A stretch of DNA of 64,000 bases, from the NCBI GenBank assembly GCA_004298015.1, contig SCSE01000062.1, forward strand, positions 1 to 64,000, written 5' to 3'. The translations under genes and the position numbers were made by a program. The notes beneath the pieces are model-generated. The model searched no databases. It had not been told where the DNA came from and saw only the letters and a list, made by a program, of their open reading frames with translations. The DNA comes from Rhodanobacter sp. Its GTDB lineage: Bacteria; Pseudomonadota; Gammaproteobacteria; Xanthomonadales; Rhodanobacteraceae. Positions 45,004 to 54,057 of the stretch are shown piece by piece (within the stretch, counting starts at the first letter, position 1; every line of letters begins with the position of its first letter).

Positions 45004-45867
45004 TCAGGAAGAGAAAATCACCGTCTTGTGGCCGTCGACAAGTACCCGGTCGTCGAGCACGTAACGTAGTGTACGCGCCAGTACCCGGCGTTCGATGTCA
45101 CGGCCGATGCGGATCATGTCCTCGGCCGTGTCGTGGTGGCTAATACGCTCGATGTCCTGCTCGATGATCGGGCCCTCATCGAGGTCGGAGGTGACGAAAT
45201 GGGCGGTGGCACCGATCAGTTTCACTCCGCGGCGGTGTGCCTGATGGTAAGGCCTGGCCCCCTTGAAGCCGGGGAGAAACGAGTGATGGATATTGATGCA
45301 TCGCCCGGCCAGCTTGTTGGCAAGGCGGTTGGAAAGTACTTGCATGTAGCGCGCCAACACCACCAATTCGGTACGGCTTTGCTCGATGACCGCCAGCACC
45401 CTGGCTTCCTGACCCAGCTTGTTGTTCCTGTCCACAGGCAAATAGTGGAAGGGAATGTCGCTGAAGTCGAGATGGCGGAATGTGTCCCTTGGATGGTTGG
45501 AGACAATGCCGACGATCTCCATCGCCAGTTCGTCGGTGCGCCAGCGGTAGAGGATGTCCGCCAGGCAATGGTCGAACCTGGACACCATCAAAAGCACACG
45601 CCGCCGTCGCTCGCGGTTGTTCAGGCTCCATCGCATGTCGAAGCGCTGCGCCAGCGGTTCGAACACCTGCTTCATGGCTGCCAACGAATCGTTTTCAGCG
45701 GTACCGAGAAACACCAGCCGCATGAAGAAGCGCGAGGTTTCGAGATCCCCGTATTGTTGTGCTTCGAGGATGTTGCAACCGTTCGCCGCGAGTTGACTGG
45801 ATACAGCGGCAACGATGCCGGACTGGTCGGGACAGGACAGGGTGAGAATGTATTGGGGAGGTTTCAT
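45004..45867 (-). CDS. purU: Formyltetrahydrofolate deformylase
   Basis: 287-residue enzyme hydrolysing 10-formyl-THF to formate and THF, balancing one-carbon units and feeding PurT. An N-terminal ACT domain ([20 protein letters not shown]) precedes the formyltransferase fold with the catalytic [16 protein letters not shown] and [16 protein letters not shown]. Its ATG directly abuts the ypjD stop codon, so the two genes are tightly coupled. Confidence 0.97.
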   Translation of the reverse strand: MKPPQYILTLSCPDQSGIVAAVSSQLAANGCNILEAQQYGDLETSRFFMRLVFLGTAENDSLAAMKQVFEPLAQRFDMRWSLNNRERRRRVLLMVSRFDHCLADILYRWRTDELAMEIVGIVSNHPRDTFRHLDFSDIPFHYLPVDRNNKLGQEARVLAVIEQSRTELVVLARYMQVLSNRLANKLAGRCINIHHSFLPGFKGARPYHQAHRRGVKLIGATAHFVTSDLDEGPIIEQDIERISHHDTAEDMIRIGRDIERRVLARTLRYVLDDRVLVDGHKTVIFSS

Positions 45868-46665
45868 CTACACGCTTCGATGCAGGACCAGCTCCAGTAC
45901 CGCCTTGGTACCGAAAAACGCCAGCACCAGAACCGTCATGCCGAGCAGGGTCAGGTTGACCGCACTGCGGCCACGCCAGCCGTGGCGCCAGCGTCCCCAC
46001 AGCAGGGCGCCGAAGATCAGCCAGGCGATCACCGTCAGTACGGTGGTATGCAACAGATGCTGGGCGCGGATATTGCTGATGAACAGCATGCCGCTGAACA
46101 AGGTCATCGTAAGCAGGAAGAAGCCGATGCCGATCAGCCGGAACAGCAGGTTTTCGGTCTGTGTCAACGGTGGCAGGGCACGGATCAGCCGCCCCGGTCG
46201 ATGCGAGCGCAGGGCGCGCTCCTGGAAGGCCAGCAGGATCGCCAGCACGGCGGCGATCGACAACACACTGTAGCCAAGCACGGCAATGATTACATGCAGC
46301 TTGATCTGCCAGTCCATCGGGGTGGGTGCGGTGGGTGGTGCCAGGAAGGCGTCCAGCGCCAGCAGCGCGGCGGCCAGCGGAAACACCACGACACCCAGTC
46401 CGGTGACCGGCCGCACCAGGTTGACCAGCACCGTCAACCCGGCCACGACGCAGGAGACCAGCGACAGCGCGGCAAAGAAATGCAGATCCAGTCGTCCGCC
46501 GTGTGCACCCAGCAGCACGCCGGCATGCAACAAAACCGCCAGGGCCGCGGCGGGCAGGCCGAGGCGCCGCAAGGTATGCGGACAGCCGGTCAGCGGTGCG
46601 GCCAGCACAATCGCGGCGCCGACATAGAGCGCCACGGCAATCAGGGATGGGAGAACAATCGACAT
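45868..46665 (-). CDS. ypjD: YpjD/CcsA-like inner membrane protein
   Basis: 265-residue polytopic protein of the cytochrome c assembly (CcsA/HemX-like) superfamily, with about eight helices. A conserved histidine in KLHVIIAVLGYSVLSIAAV and the ENLLFRLIGIGFFLLTMTL and HTTVLTVIAWLIFGALLW segments fit YpjD, whose function is poorly defined. In many gammaproteobacteria it is divergent from ffh; here the SdpR/SdpI pair has come between. Start ATG 46665 is the likeliest; the frame extends upstream without a ribosome-binding site. Confidence 0.85.
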   Translation of the reverse strand: MSIVLPSLIAVALYVGAAIVLAAPLTGCPHTLRRLGLPAAALAVLLHAGVLLGAHGGRLDLHFFAALSLVSCVVAGLTVLVNLVRPVTGLGVVVFPLAAALLALDAFLAPPTAPTPMDWQIKLHVIIAVLGYSVLSIAAVLAILLAFQERALRSHRPGRLIRALPPLTQTENLLFRLIGIGFFLLTMTLFSGMLFISNIRAQHLLHTTVLTVIAWLIFGALLWGRWRHGWRGRSAVNLTLLGMTVLVLAFFGTKAVLELVLHRSV

Positions 46666-46731
46666 GACGGGGAAGTGTGGCACAGCCCTGCCGGTGAGGT
46701 GAACGATGTTCACGCAGGCGAGCAGGCAAGC

Positions 46732-46762
46732 TTGCAATTATTAGATAATTGTCTAATTATCT
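46732..46762 (+). promoter_or_regulatory. Promoter and operator of the sdpR-sdpI pair
   Basis: TTGCAA (46732-46737) is 17 bases from AATTAT (46755-46760). Overlapping the -10 is the inverted repeat AGATAATT (46743-46750) / AATTATCT (46755-46762) with a GTCT spacer, AT-rich in a GC-rich region. ArsR-type autorepressors bind such palindromes, so this is the likely operator for the gene 28 bases downstream. Confidence 0.65.
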
Positions 46763-46789
46763 AGGTATGCTGCAAGCAGTGATCCTTCG

Positions 46790-47080
46790 ATGAAACAGCA
46801 GGACGTCTTCAAGGCGATGGCCGACCCGACGCGGCGCGCGATCCTCAAGCGTCTGCAGGGTGGTGCATTGACGGCCGGTGAAATCGGCGCCGCCTTCGAG
46901 ATCACCGGCGCTTCGCTGTCGCACCACTTCGCGGTGCTCAAACGAGCCGACCTGGTGCGCACCGAACGGCGCGGCCAGTACATCGTCTATTCGCTCAACA
47001 GTACCGTGGTCGAGGATCTCGCGCGCGTACTTTTCGACTTGTTCCCGAATCGGGGTGGCCGGGCAGGAGACAAATCATGA
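46790..47080 (+). CDS. sdpR: ArsR-family autorepressor (SdpR-like)
   Basis: 96-residue winged-helix regulator. The core FKAMADPTRRAILKRLQ and the recognition helix segment EITGASLSHHFAVLKRADLV match the SdpR/ArsR autorepressor group; metal-binding cysteines are absent, so it is not a metal sensor. Its stop overlaps the sdpI start by four bases. In Bacillus, SdpR represses sdpRI until SdpI captures it at the membrane; the same logic is plausible here. Confidence 0.9.
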   Translation: MKQQDVFKAMADPTRRAILKRLQGGALTAGEIGAAFEITGASLSHHFAVLKRADLVRTERRGQYIVYSLNSTVVEDLARVLFDLFPNRGGRAGDKS

Positions 47081-47727
47081 GATTCACCCGTAGCTTGCTG
47101 ATATCGGCGGCGTTCGTTCTGATCGGGGTGGCGGTGGCCGCATGGCTATGGCACCGCTTGCCGATCATGGTGCCCTCGCACTGGAACTGGGCCGGTGAGG
47201 TCGACGGATGGCTGCCTCGATTCTGGGCCGCGGCCATTCCTTCGCTCGGCGTGCTGGTGCTGGCCTTGCTCACCTGGCTGTTACCGGTGGTCTCACCAAC
47301 TCGGTTCCGGATTGCGCCGTTTGCGAATGTCTTTACCGGCCTGATGCTGGTGATCCAGGGCTTCATCCTGGTGATCGGCGTATGCGTATTGCTGGCCGGT
47401 GCCGGCTACGCGCTGCCGATGCCGCGCGTTGCAATGCTGGGCGCCAGCGCGCTGATGATGGTGCTGGGCAATTACATGGGCAAGCTGCAGCGTAATTTCT
47501 TCATCGGTATCCGCACCCCCTGGACACTTGCCAGCGCGGCGACCTGGGAACGCACACACCGACTGGCCGGAAGGCTTTTCGTGATCGCGGGTTTGCTCGC
47601 GCTGCTGGGCACGGCCTTCGGTTTGCCGTTCTGGATCGGTGTCGGCTGCATCCTGGCGGCAGTGCTGATTCCGGCGTTGTATTCGTTCATCATCTATCGG
47701 CGTGTCGAGGGGACGCCGGAGGACTGA
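47077..47727 (+). CDS. sdpI: SdpI-family membrane protein (DUF1648)
   Basis: 216-residue protein with six hydrophobic helices. The DUF1648 segment PIMVPSHWNWAGEVDGW follows the first helix, and the SdpI hallmark GNYMGKLQRNFFIGIRTPWT with RTHRLAGR lies in the second half. In Bacillus, SdpI gives immunity to the SdpC toxin and relays the signal to SdpR. No toxin gene is present here, so the pair may sense another membrane-active agent. Confidence 0.92.
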   Translation: MRFTRSLLISAAFVLIGVAVAAWLWHRLPIMVPSHWNWAGEVDGWLPRFWAAAIPSLGVLVLALLTWLLPVVSPTRFRIAPFANVFTGLMLVIQGFILVIGVCVLLAGAGYALPMPRVAMLGASALMMVLGNYMGKLQRNFFIGIRTPWTLASAATWERTHRLAGRLFVIAGLLALLGTAFGLPFWIGVGCILAAVLIPALYSFIIYRRVEGTPED

Positions 47728-47938
47728 CACGATTGAATCCGCCTGCGGCAGGTGCCGCTTCAACCCTGGCGAGCCTGCGCCCTGAGATGGTGGGTATGGT
47801 GACCGTGACTTCGCCGGGAATGTCACTATCGGCTCTGGCCGGCATGACCTGATCGGAGCCGGGTGCTCGGCCGGGTTTCCTTCCGGGTGATCGCCAGTTG
47901 GATCAAGGCGCAGCTGGCGCGTTGAGCTGGCAGCCTGG

Positions 47939-48085
47939 GGTCTTTGGTCGGTCGGTCTGCAAATCCGGTCGTGCGGTCCACTACCAGCCGCTCCTTGATT
48001 TATAGAACCACGATGGGCCGGCGAATCGCCAGAAATTCGTCCTCGCACAACCGAATGCTCGCCTCGCCCAGCCAAGCCCGGCAGG
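47939..48085 (-). repeat. Dispersed repeat, copy B
   Basis: Reverse-orientation partner of the element at 29511-29663; the 65-base core is 48002-48066 (59 of 65 identical, no gaps). It fills the second half of the 408-base gap between sdpI and ffh and ends just before the ffh -10 region. The first half of that gap (47728-47938) holds nothing I recognise. Confidence 0.85.
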
Positions 48086-48101
48086 CTGCCGGGTGCTCGG
48101 C

Positions 48102-48107
48102 TATAAT
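48102..48107 (+). promoter_or_regulatory. Probable -10 element of ffh
   Basis: A perfect TATAAT at 48102-48107, 28 bases before the ffh start, in a region otherwise GC-rich. No clear -35 hexamer at the right spacing; the upstream side is the end of the dispersed repeat. Confidence 0.4.
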
Positions 48108-48135
48108 TCGGGCTTTACATCCAATCGGTTGCGTC

Positions 48136-49515
48136 ATGTTCGAATCCCTGAGCCAACGCCTTTCCACTACCGTCAACCGCCTGCGCGGTCGCGGTCGCCT
48201 CACCGAGGAAAATATTCGCGAGGCGCTGCGCGAAGTACGTATTGCGCTGCTGGAGGCGGATGTCGCGCTGCCGGTGGTGCAGGCACTGATCCAGCGGATC
48301 AAGGTGCGGGCGGTCGGCCAGGACGTGGTCAAGAGCCTGTCGCCGGGGCAGGCGCTGGTCAAGGTCGTCAGTGACGAGCTGACGGTGGTGATGGGTACCG
48401 CCAATACCGAGCTGAACCTCGCCACGCAGCCGCCGGCGGTGGTGCTGATGGCCGGCTTGCAGGGTGCCGGCAAGACCACCACCGTGGCCAAGCTGGCGCG
48501 CCTGCTGACGGAGCGCAAGAAGAAACGGGTGATGGTGGTCAGCTGCGACGTGTACCGTCCGGCCGCGATCGAGCAGTTGCGCACGCTGGCCGAGCAAGTC
48601 GGGGTGAGGTTCTTCCCGTCCGAGGTCGGGCAGGATCCGCTGGCGATCGCCAAGGCGGCGATCGCCGCGGCACGTCGTGAAGTGATCGACGTGTTGCTGG
48701 TCGATACTGCCGGCCGCCTCAGTGTGGATGAGGCGATGATGGCCGAGATCAAGGCGTTGCACGCCGCGATCACGCCGATCGAGACGCTGTTCGTGGTCGA
48801 TTCGATGACCGGCCAGGACGCCGCCAACACCGCCAAGGCCTTCAACGAGGCGTTGCCACTGACCGGTGTGATCCTGACCAAGACCGATGGCGATGCCCGT
48901 GGCGGCGCGGCACTGTCGGTGCGTTACGTCACCGGCAAGCCGATCAAGTTTCTCGGCGCCGGCGAGAAGACCGATGCGCTTGAGCCATTCCACCCGGATC
49001 GCCTGGCGCAACGCATCCTCGGCATGGGCGACGTGTTGTCGCTGGTTGAGGAGGTCGAGCGCAAGGTCGATCAGGACAAGGCGCAGAAGCTTGCCCAGAA
49101 GGTGATGAAGGGCAAGCGCTTCGACCTGAACGACATGAAGGACCAACTGGAGCAGATGGGCAACATGGGCGGTCTGGCCGGGCTGATGGACAAGTTGCCG
49201 GGTGTTTCCAGTCTGCCGGACAGCGTCAAGTCGAAGGTCAACGATGGCGAGATGAACCGGATGATCGCGATCATCGGCTCGATGACCAAGAAAGAGCGCC
49301 GCCACCCGGATCTGCTCAACGGCTCGCGTCGTGCGCGTGTGGCCCGCGGCTCGGGCACCCAGCCGGCCGATGTGAACCGTCTGCTGAAGCAGTACATGCA
49401 GATGGAAAAGATGATGTCCAAGCTGTCCCGGGGTGGCAGCAAGGGGCTGATGCGGCAGATGCGCGGTGCGATGAAGGGCATGGGCGGCATGGGTGGCCTG
49501 CCACCGATGCGCTGA
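48136..49515 (+). CDS. ffh: Signal recognition particle protein Ffh
   Basis: 459-residue SRP54 GTPase targeting inner-membrane proteins co-translationally. N domain (ENIREALREVRIALLEADVALP), G domain with GLQGAGKTTTVAKLARLL, DTAGRLSVDE and TKTDGDARGG, and the Met-rich M domain binding 4.5S RNA and signal sequences (GSGTQPADVNRLLKQY, ending in Gly/Met repeats). ATG 48136 is clear. The 4.5S RNA gene itself is not in the window. Confidence 0.98.
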   Translation: MFESLSQRLSTTVNRLRGRGRLTEENIREALREVRIALLEADVALPVVQALIQRIKVRAVGQDVVKSLSPGQALVKVVSDELTVVMGTANTELNLATQPPAVVLMAGLQGAGKTTTVAKLARLLTERKKKRVMVVSCDVYRPAAIEQLRTLAEQVGVRFFPSEVGQDPLAIAKAAIAAARREVIDVLLVDTAGRLSVDEAMMAEIKALHAAITPIETLFVVDSMTGQDAANTAKAFNEALPLTGVILTKTDGDARGGAALSVRYVTGKPIKFLGAGEKTDALEPFHPDRLAQRILGMGDVLSLVEEVERKVDQDKAQKLAQKVMKGKRFDLNDMKDQLEQMGNMGGLAGLMDKLPGVSSLPDSVKSKVNDGEMNRMIAIIGSMTKKERRHPDLLNGSRRARVARGSGTQPADVNRLLKQYMQMEKMMSKLSRGGSKGLMRQMRGAMKGMGGMGGLPPMR

Positions 49516-49524
49516 AGGGTGGAA

Positions 49525-49600
49525 AGTGAGGGAAGACGAGTGGGCAGACCGATGAAGAAGCGAAACGCACTCTCTCACTCCTCACTCTTCTTCCCTCACT
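49525..49600. repeat. Inverted repeat between ffh and rpsP
   Basis: AGTGAGGGAAGA (49525-49536) is the exact complement of TCTTCCCTCACT (49589-49600), with a 52-base loop. It could end the ffh transcript or act in the rpsP leader. A TAAAAT at 49638 may be the rpsP -10. Confidence 0.55.
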
Positions 49601-49707
49601 CCTGCTCTGCAGCCCTTCCCTTTTCGGAAAAAGCCGCTAAAATGCCCCGTTTACCGCGCACGGCTCTCGTGCAGCTGCCGCTGGTTCGGCAATTCTGGAG
49701 TTCAACT

Positions 49708-49965
49708 ATGGTCAAGATTCGTCTCGCGCGCGGCGGCGCCAAGGGTCGTCCGTTCTACCACGTCGTGGTGACCGATCAGCGCAGCAAGCGCGACGGTCGC
49801 AACATCGAGAGCATCGGGTATTACAACCCGGTGGCTTCGGGCAAGGACAAGCGCCTTGAGCTGAACGTCGATCGGGTCAAGGAGTGGGTCGGCAAGGGTG
49901 CGCAGCTGAGCGACAAGGTTGCGGCCCTGGTCAAGGAAGCGGGCAAGCAGCAGCCGGCGGCCTGA
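49708..49965 (+). CDS. rpsP: Small subunit ribosomal protein bS16
   Basis: 85-residue S16, an early 30S assembly protein. [20 protein letters not shown] and [13 protein letters not shown] are diagnostic. The long open frame upstream is not protein-like; the ATG at 49708 has a CTGGAG site. First gene of the canonical rpsP-rimM-trmD-rplS operon. Confidence 0.98.
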   Translation: MVKIRLARGGAKGRPFYHVVVTDQRSKRDGRNIESIGYYNPVASGKDKRLELNVDRVKEWVGKGAQLSDKVAALVKEAGKQQPAA

Positions 49966-49968
49966 GTG

Positions 49969-50484
49969 ATGGCAGCAGCCGGTCGGCGCGTCCTGATCGG
50001 GCGCATCGTCGGGCTGTACGGCGTACAAGGCTGGCTCAAGATCGAATCCTGGGCCGAGCCACGTACGCGTATCTTCGACTACCAGCCCTGGCTGCTCGAT
50101 GTGGCGCCGGACGGGGAGATGAAGATACTGGGAGCGAAAGGTCGTGCCCAGGGCAAGGGCATGGTGGCCCAACTGCCGGGTGTGGATGACCGGGAACAGG
50201 CGACCGCGTTGATCGGTTGCGACATTCATGTGGCCCGCGAGCAGTTGCCGGCTCCCGCAGAAGGTGAGTACTACTGGGTCGATCTCGAAGGACTTGAGGT
50301 CGTCACCACGCAAGAGGTGGTTCTGGGGCGGGTCAGTCACCTGTTCGCTACCGGTGCCAACGATGTGGTGGTGGTCAGGGACAGTGAGCGCGAGCGGCTG
50401 ATTCCCTTTGTCCAGGGTTCGTATGTGCGTTCGGTGGATTTGTCCGCAGGGCGTATGGTGGTGGACTGGGATCCTGAATTCTGA
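49969..50484 (+). CDS. rimM: Ribosome maturation factor RimM
   Basis: 171-residue protein needed for maturation of the 30S head. The N-domain IGRIVGLYGVQGWLKIESW and the PRC-barrel C-domain (YYWVDLEGLEVV, IPFVQGSYVRSVDL) match the family. ATG 49969 lies three bases after the rpsP stop; an overlapping GTG at 49966 is also in frame. Confidence 0.96.
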   Translation: MAAAGRRVLIGRIVGLYGVQGWLKIESWAEPRTRIFDYQPWLLDVAPDGEMKILGAKGRAQGKGMVAQLPGVDDREQATALIGCDIHVAREQLPAPAEGEYYWVDLEGLEVVTTQEVVLGRVSHLFATGANDVVVVRDSERERLIPFVQGSYVRSVDLSAGRMVVDWDPEF

Positions 50485-50520
50485 CGTTGCCGGGTTACGG
50501 GTGCTAAAGGATCTAGGGTC

Positions 50521-51312
50521 ATGCGCATCGATGTCGTTACATTGTTTCCCGACGTCGTGCGCCAGTGCGCTGCCGTCGGTGTGGTAGGTCGCGCGCAACA
50601 ACGCGAATTGTTGCAGGTGGAAACCTGGAATCCGCGCGACTTCACCTTCGATCGGCACCGGACCGTGGATGCCACCTCGTATGGTGGCGGCCCGGGCATG
50701 GTGATGATGATCGAGCCGTTGCGTCGGACCCTGGCGGCGATGCGCGAGGCGGCGGCCGAGCCGGTACATGTGATCTATCTCAGTCCGCAGGGAGCGCGGC
50801 TGACGCAGGGAAGGGTTGAGGCGCTGGCGAAATTGCCGCGAATCGCCCTGCTGTGTGGACGCTATGAAGGCGTGGACGAACGCCTGCTGGCGCATGAGGT
50901 CGACGAGGAGCTTTCGATCGGCGATTATGTGCTGTCAGGTGGCGAGTTGGGTGCGGCGGTGGTTATCGACGCGGTCGGTCGCTTGCAGGATGGCGCGTTG
51001 AACGATGCGCAGTCGGCGGAGCAGGATTCATTCTCGAATGGTCTGCTTGATTGTCCGCACTACACGAAGCCGGTGCATGATGCACTGGGTTCCGTACCGG
51101 AAGTGTTGCTGTCCGGCGATCATGCGGCGATAGCCCGCTGGCGCCTGAAGCAATCACTCGGACGAACCTGGTCGCGCCGACCGGATCTGTTGTCACAGTG
51201 TGCATTGGACATGACGTCGCGTGCATTGCTGGATGAATTTCGCCGCGAACATGCTTCACAAGAGCAGGCTCGAAAAGAGCTGCCGCGGTCCAACAAAACG
51301 GTCGATGACTGA
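50521..51312 (+). CDS. trmD: tRNA (guanine37-N1)-methyltransferase TrmD
   Basis: 263-residue SPOUT enzyme methylating G37 next to the anticodon to prevent frameshifting. [26 protein letters not shown] and [17 protein letters not shown] form the knot that binds S-adenosylmethionine. The C-terminus is about ten residues longer than in E. coli (basic, ending SNKTVDD). Third gene of the rpsP operon. Confidence 0.98.
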   Translation: MRIDVVTLFPDVVRQCAAVGVVGRAQQRELLQVETWNPRDFTFDRHRTVDATSYGGGPGMVMMIEPLRRTLAAMREAAAEPVHVIYLSPQGARLTQGRVEALAKLPRIALLCGRYEGVDERLLAHEVDEELSIGDYVLSGGELGAAVVIDAVGRLQDGALNDAQSAEQDSFSNGLLDCPHYTKPVHDALGSVPEVLLSGDHAAIARWRLKQSLGRTWSRRPDLLSQCALDMTSRALLDEFRREHASQEQARKELPRSNKTVDD

Positions 51313-51343
51313 CCGTGGTTACTGAAAATACACAGGTGTTGCC

Positions 51344-51748
51344 ATGAACAAGATCATTGAACAGTTCGAAGCCGAGCAGATCACCCGCCAGCTGCCGGAG
51401 TTCGGCCCTGGCGACACCGTGGTGGTCAATGTCAAGGTAAAGGAAGGCAATCGCGAGCGTGTGCAGGCGTTCGAGGGTGTGGTCATCGCGCGCCGCAGCC
51501 GTGGCCTGCATTCGGCCTTTACCGTACGCAAGATTTCCCACGGTACCGGGGTCGAGCGGGTGTTCCAGTCGCACAGCCCGTCGATCGATTCGGTTACGGT
51601 CAAGCGCAAGGGCAAAGTGCGCGGTGCCAAGCTGTATTACCTGCGGGGCCTGGAAGGCAAGGCTGCACGCATCAAGGAAGATATCGCTGCTGCCGCAGCC
51701 GCCAAGGCGGCGGCAAAGGCCTCAAGCAAGGCAGCTGCGGCCGAATAA
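51344..51748 (+). CDS. rplS: Large subunit ribosomal protein bL19
   Basis: 134-residue L19 at the 30S-50S interface. [38 protein letters not shown] and [11 protein letters not shown] are diagnostic. An Ala/Lys-rich tail of about 20 residues extends beyond the E. coli length of 115, as often seen in Xanthomonadales. Last gene of the operon; a strong terminator follows 38 bases later. Confidence 0.98.
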   Translation: MNKIIEQFEAEQITRQLPEFGPGDTVVVNVKVKEGNRERVQAFEGVVIARRSRGLHSAFTVRKISHGTGVERVFQSHSPSIDSVTVKRKGKVRGAKLYYLRGLEGKAARIKEDIAAAAAAKAAAKASSKAAAAE

Positions 51749-51786
51749 TCCGCTCTGTAGCTGTCGCCAGAGAGTTCGCACTTCAG

Positions 51787-51820
51787 AAAAAAGCCCACGA
51801 ATTGCTTCGCGGGCTTTTTT
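51787..51820 (+). terminator. Strong intrinsic terminator of the rpsP-rplS operon
   Basis: AAAAAAGCCC...GGGCTTTTTT with an inner CGAA/TTCG stem extension (one mismatch). Its A tract before the stem makes it bidirectional, serving the convergent FimX-like gene as well. Confidence 0.93.
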
Positions 51821-51880
51821 CATGGTTTGGCGTGTCGCCTTAGCGCCCCCGGTACCGGCCGCGGCGGATGCCGCCGTCTC

Positions 51881-53923
51881 TCAGCCCAGACGCTGGGGTT
51901 CCTGCAGGAAATTGCCCTGCACGAAGTCGACGCCGCAGGCAAACAGCAAGGACGTACTGGTGGCGTCCTCGACCCATTCGGCAATGGTCTGGCGCTTGAG
52001 TTCACGTGCCTGCTGGCAGATGGCCGAGACCTTTTTCTGGTTTTCCGGACACTGTGGCAGTTCAGTCATGTAGCTGCGGTCCACCTTGAGATAGTCCGCG
52101 TCGACATGGTTGAGCAACTGGAAGGAGTTGAGGCCGGAACCGAACTGCTCGAGTGCGAACGCTCCGCCCAGCTTCTTCCAGCCGGCAACGAATGCCTGGG
52201 CAGGCCGCAACAGGGTCATGACCTTGCTTTCGGTCATTTCGAGCACGATGCGGCCGTTTTTCAACGCGGCGGACTTGAGCTGTTTCTCCAGCCATGGCAG
52301 CAACGTGTCATCCTGCAATGAGCCCGCCGTCAATTTGATGAAAAGCGTTGTTTGCTGATTTTGCGAATCGCGAGCCTTCAGCACCTTGATCGCCCGAGCA
52401 AGTACCCAGCGATCGATCTGATTGGTGAGACCGTGTTTTTCCGCGATCGGCATAAAGAAGCCAGGCATGACTTCCCCCTGGGGACCTTTCATGCGTAGCA
52501 GAATTTCCGAATAGTCGCCTTCGGCATCCTGCAGGCTGATGATCTGCTGGTGGTAGAGCAGCAGCCCATCCTGCGCCAACGCCTGATTCAGCAACTCGAG
52601 CCAGTAGCGTTCGCGCTCGTCGTCCGCTTTTTCCCGCGCAGCCGGGTCGTGCAGGTCGAGTTTGTTGCCACCGAGATTCTGGGCGTTTCGCAACGCCTGG
52701 CTGGCCTGATTCAGCAGCAAATCGGTGTTGGCGTTCATTTCGCCGAGCAGGCTACCCCCGATGCTTGCGGTCACCGTGATCGAGCGGGTGCCGAGATCAA
52801 AGATCTCGCTGCCAATGCTGTGCTGCAGCTTGCCGATCCACGCCTTGATGGCGTCGTCGGGACGGGAATCCAGGATGATGCCCAGTGTGTGTTCCGCCAG
52901 CATGCCGGCAATGTCATTGGCATCGAGCAGCATGCGGATGCGGTCGGCGAAGCTGGTCAGCAGGTCGTCGACCTTGCCCAGGCCGATACTGGTGACGATC
53001 GAGGTCCAGTTGTCGGGTTCAATCAGCAACAACGACTGCCCTTTGCGGCCCTGCGCCGCGGCGGCGACGGCGTTGTCGATGGATTCCAGCATGCGTGCGC
53101 GATTGAACAAGCCGGTAACCGGATCGCGCTGCAGCTGTTCCAGCGCGGCGGAATCGACCTGCTGACGACGGAACACCACCTGCAGGCACGCCTCGCCCTC
53201 GAAGGTGGCTGGAGCAAAATCGAGTGTCGCATTGAAGCGCTCGCCATCGGCACGCAAGGCGCGCAGGCCAAGTTGCGATGGCAGTTTTTGCTGGCGAGCG
53301 TGATTTTTGAGTACGGCCTTGAACTCATCGGCATTGGCCGGGTCGATCATGTCCAAGACCGGCATGCCGAGCAGGTCGTCGAAGCTCTCGTAGCCGAAGG
53401 TGTCCAGATAGGCGCGATTCACACGCACGTGCATGCCTTCATGGATGTAGGCGATCGCATCGGTGGAAGAGTCCAGCAGCGCATCGCAGCGACGCTCGGA
53501 CTCACGCAGCGATGTCTCCAGCCGGCGTAGCTGGCGACGGGTCTGCAAGGCGTCAAATTCACGCTGCAGTACCGCGATGAGCTGTTTTGGCTGGGTGCGT
53601 GCGGCGACACCGCTGGCCCCGCCGGTGAACAGGTCGGCGACGATCTGCGTATCGATGAGGTCGGTAAGGCCGAGCAGTGAATAGTCCCGGCCATGGGAGT
53701 CCAGGAATTTCACCACATCGCGAAGCTTGAGGTCGTTGACGGCGGGGTCGTACATCACGACGTCCGGCTCCAGCTCGTTGGTGGCCGCCTGAAATTGCTC
53801 GAGGTTGGTGGCACGGGCTGGCCGCACGGCGATACCGGAGTTGCGCAGCAGGCTGATGATCTGCTCTGCCTCCTCAACCGAGTTCTCGATGAAGAGGATC
53901 TTGATGACGTAATCTTTTTTCAT
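51881..53923 (-). CDS. FimX-like REC-PAS-GGDEF-EAL protein with degenerate catalytic motifs
   Basis: 680 residues in four domains: receiver-like (1-125; D59 present but the acidic pair is EN and the lysine seems lost), PAS (about 155-270), GGDEF (about 285-440) and EAL (about 450-680). GGDEF is replaced by AEHTL and the EAL motif reads EILLRM; the DDFG pair is EQFG, so neither synthesis nor hydrolysis of c-di-GMP is expected. FimX of Pseudomonas and Xanthomonas has the same architecture and degeneracy and acts as a c-di-GMP receptor that drives type IV pilus assembly through PilZ and PilB. ATG 53923 is used because the frame upstream is not protein-like. Confidence 0.88.
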   Translation of the reverse strand: MKKDYVIKILFIENSVEEAEQIISLLRNSGIAVRPARATNLEQFQAATNELEPDVVMYDPAVNDLKLRDVVKFLDSHGRDYSLLGLTDLIDTQIVADLFTGGASGVAARTQPKQLIAVLQREFDALQTRRQLRRLETSLRESERRCDALLDSSTDAIAYIHEGMHVRVNRAYLDTFGYESFDDLLGMPVLDMIDPANADEFKAVLKNHARQQKLPSQLGLRALRADGERFNATLDFAPATFEGEACLQVVFRRQQVDSAALEQLQRDPVTGLFNRARMLESIDNAVAAAAQGRKGQSLLLIEPDNWTSIVTSIGLGKVDDLLTSFADRIRMLLDANDIAGMLAEHTLGIILDSRPDDAIKAWIGKLQHSIGSEIFDLGTRSITVTASIGGSLLGEMNANTDLLLNQASQALRNAQNLGGNKLDLHDPAAREKADDERERYWLELLNQALAQDGLLLYHQQIISLQDAEGDYSEILLRMKGPQGEVMPGFFMPIAEKHGLTNQIDRWVLARAIKVLKARDSQNQQTTLFIKLTAGSLQDDTLLPWLEKQLKSAALKNGRIVLEMTESKVMTLLRPAQAFVAGWKKLGGAFALEQFGSGLNSFQLLNHVDADYLKVDRSYMTELPQCPENQKKVSAICQQARELKRQTIAEWVEDATSTSLLFACGVDFVQGNFLQEPQRLG

Positions 53924-54057
53924 GGGGCTTGGAGCTGTCCTTTGATCACGGCCGGCTGCATGAACGCGTCTTGATAACTGCGGGTATCCCTGTTTGTAAC
54001 GGATTACACCGATCCCCGCCAGCCTGAAGGTCCCCTGATGCCCAGAATCAGTGCGGC

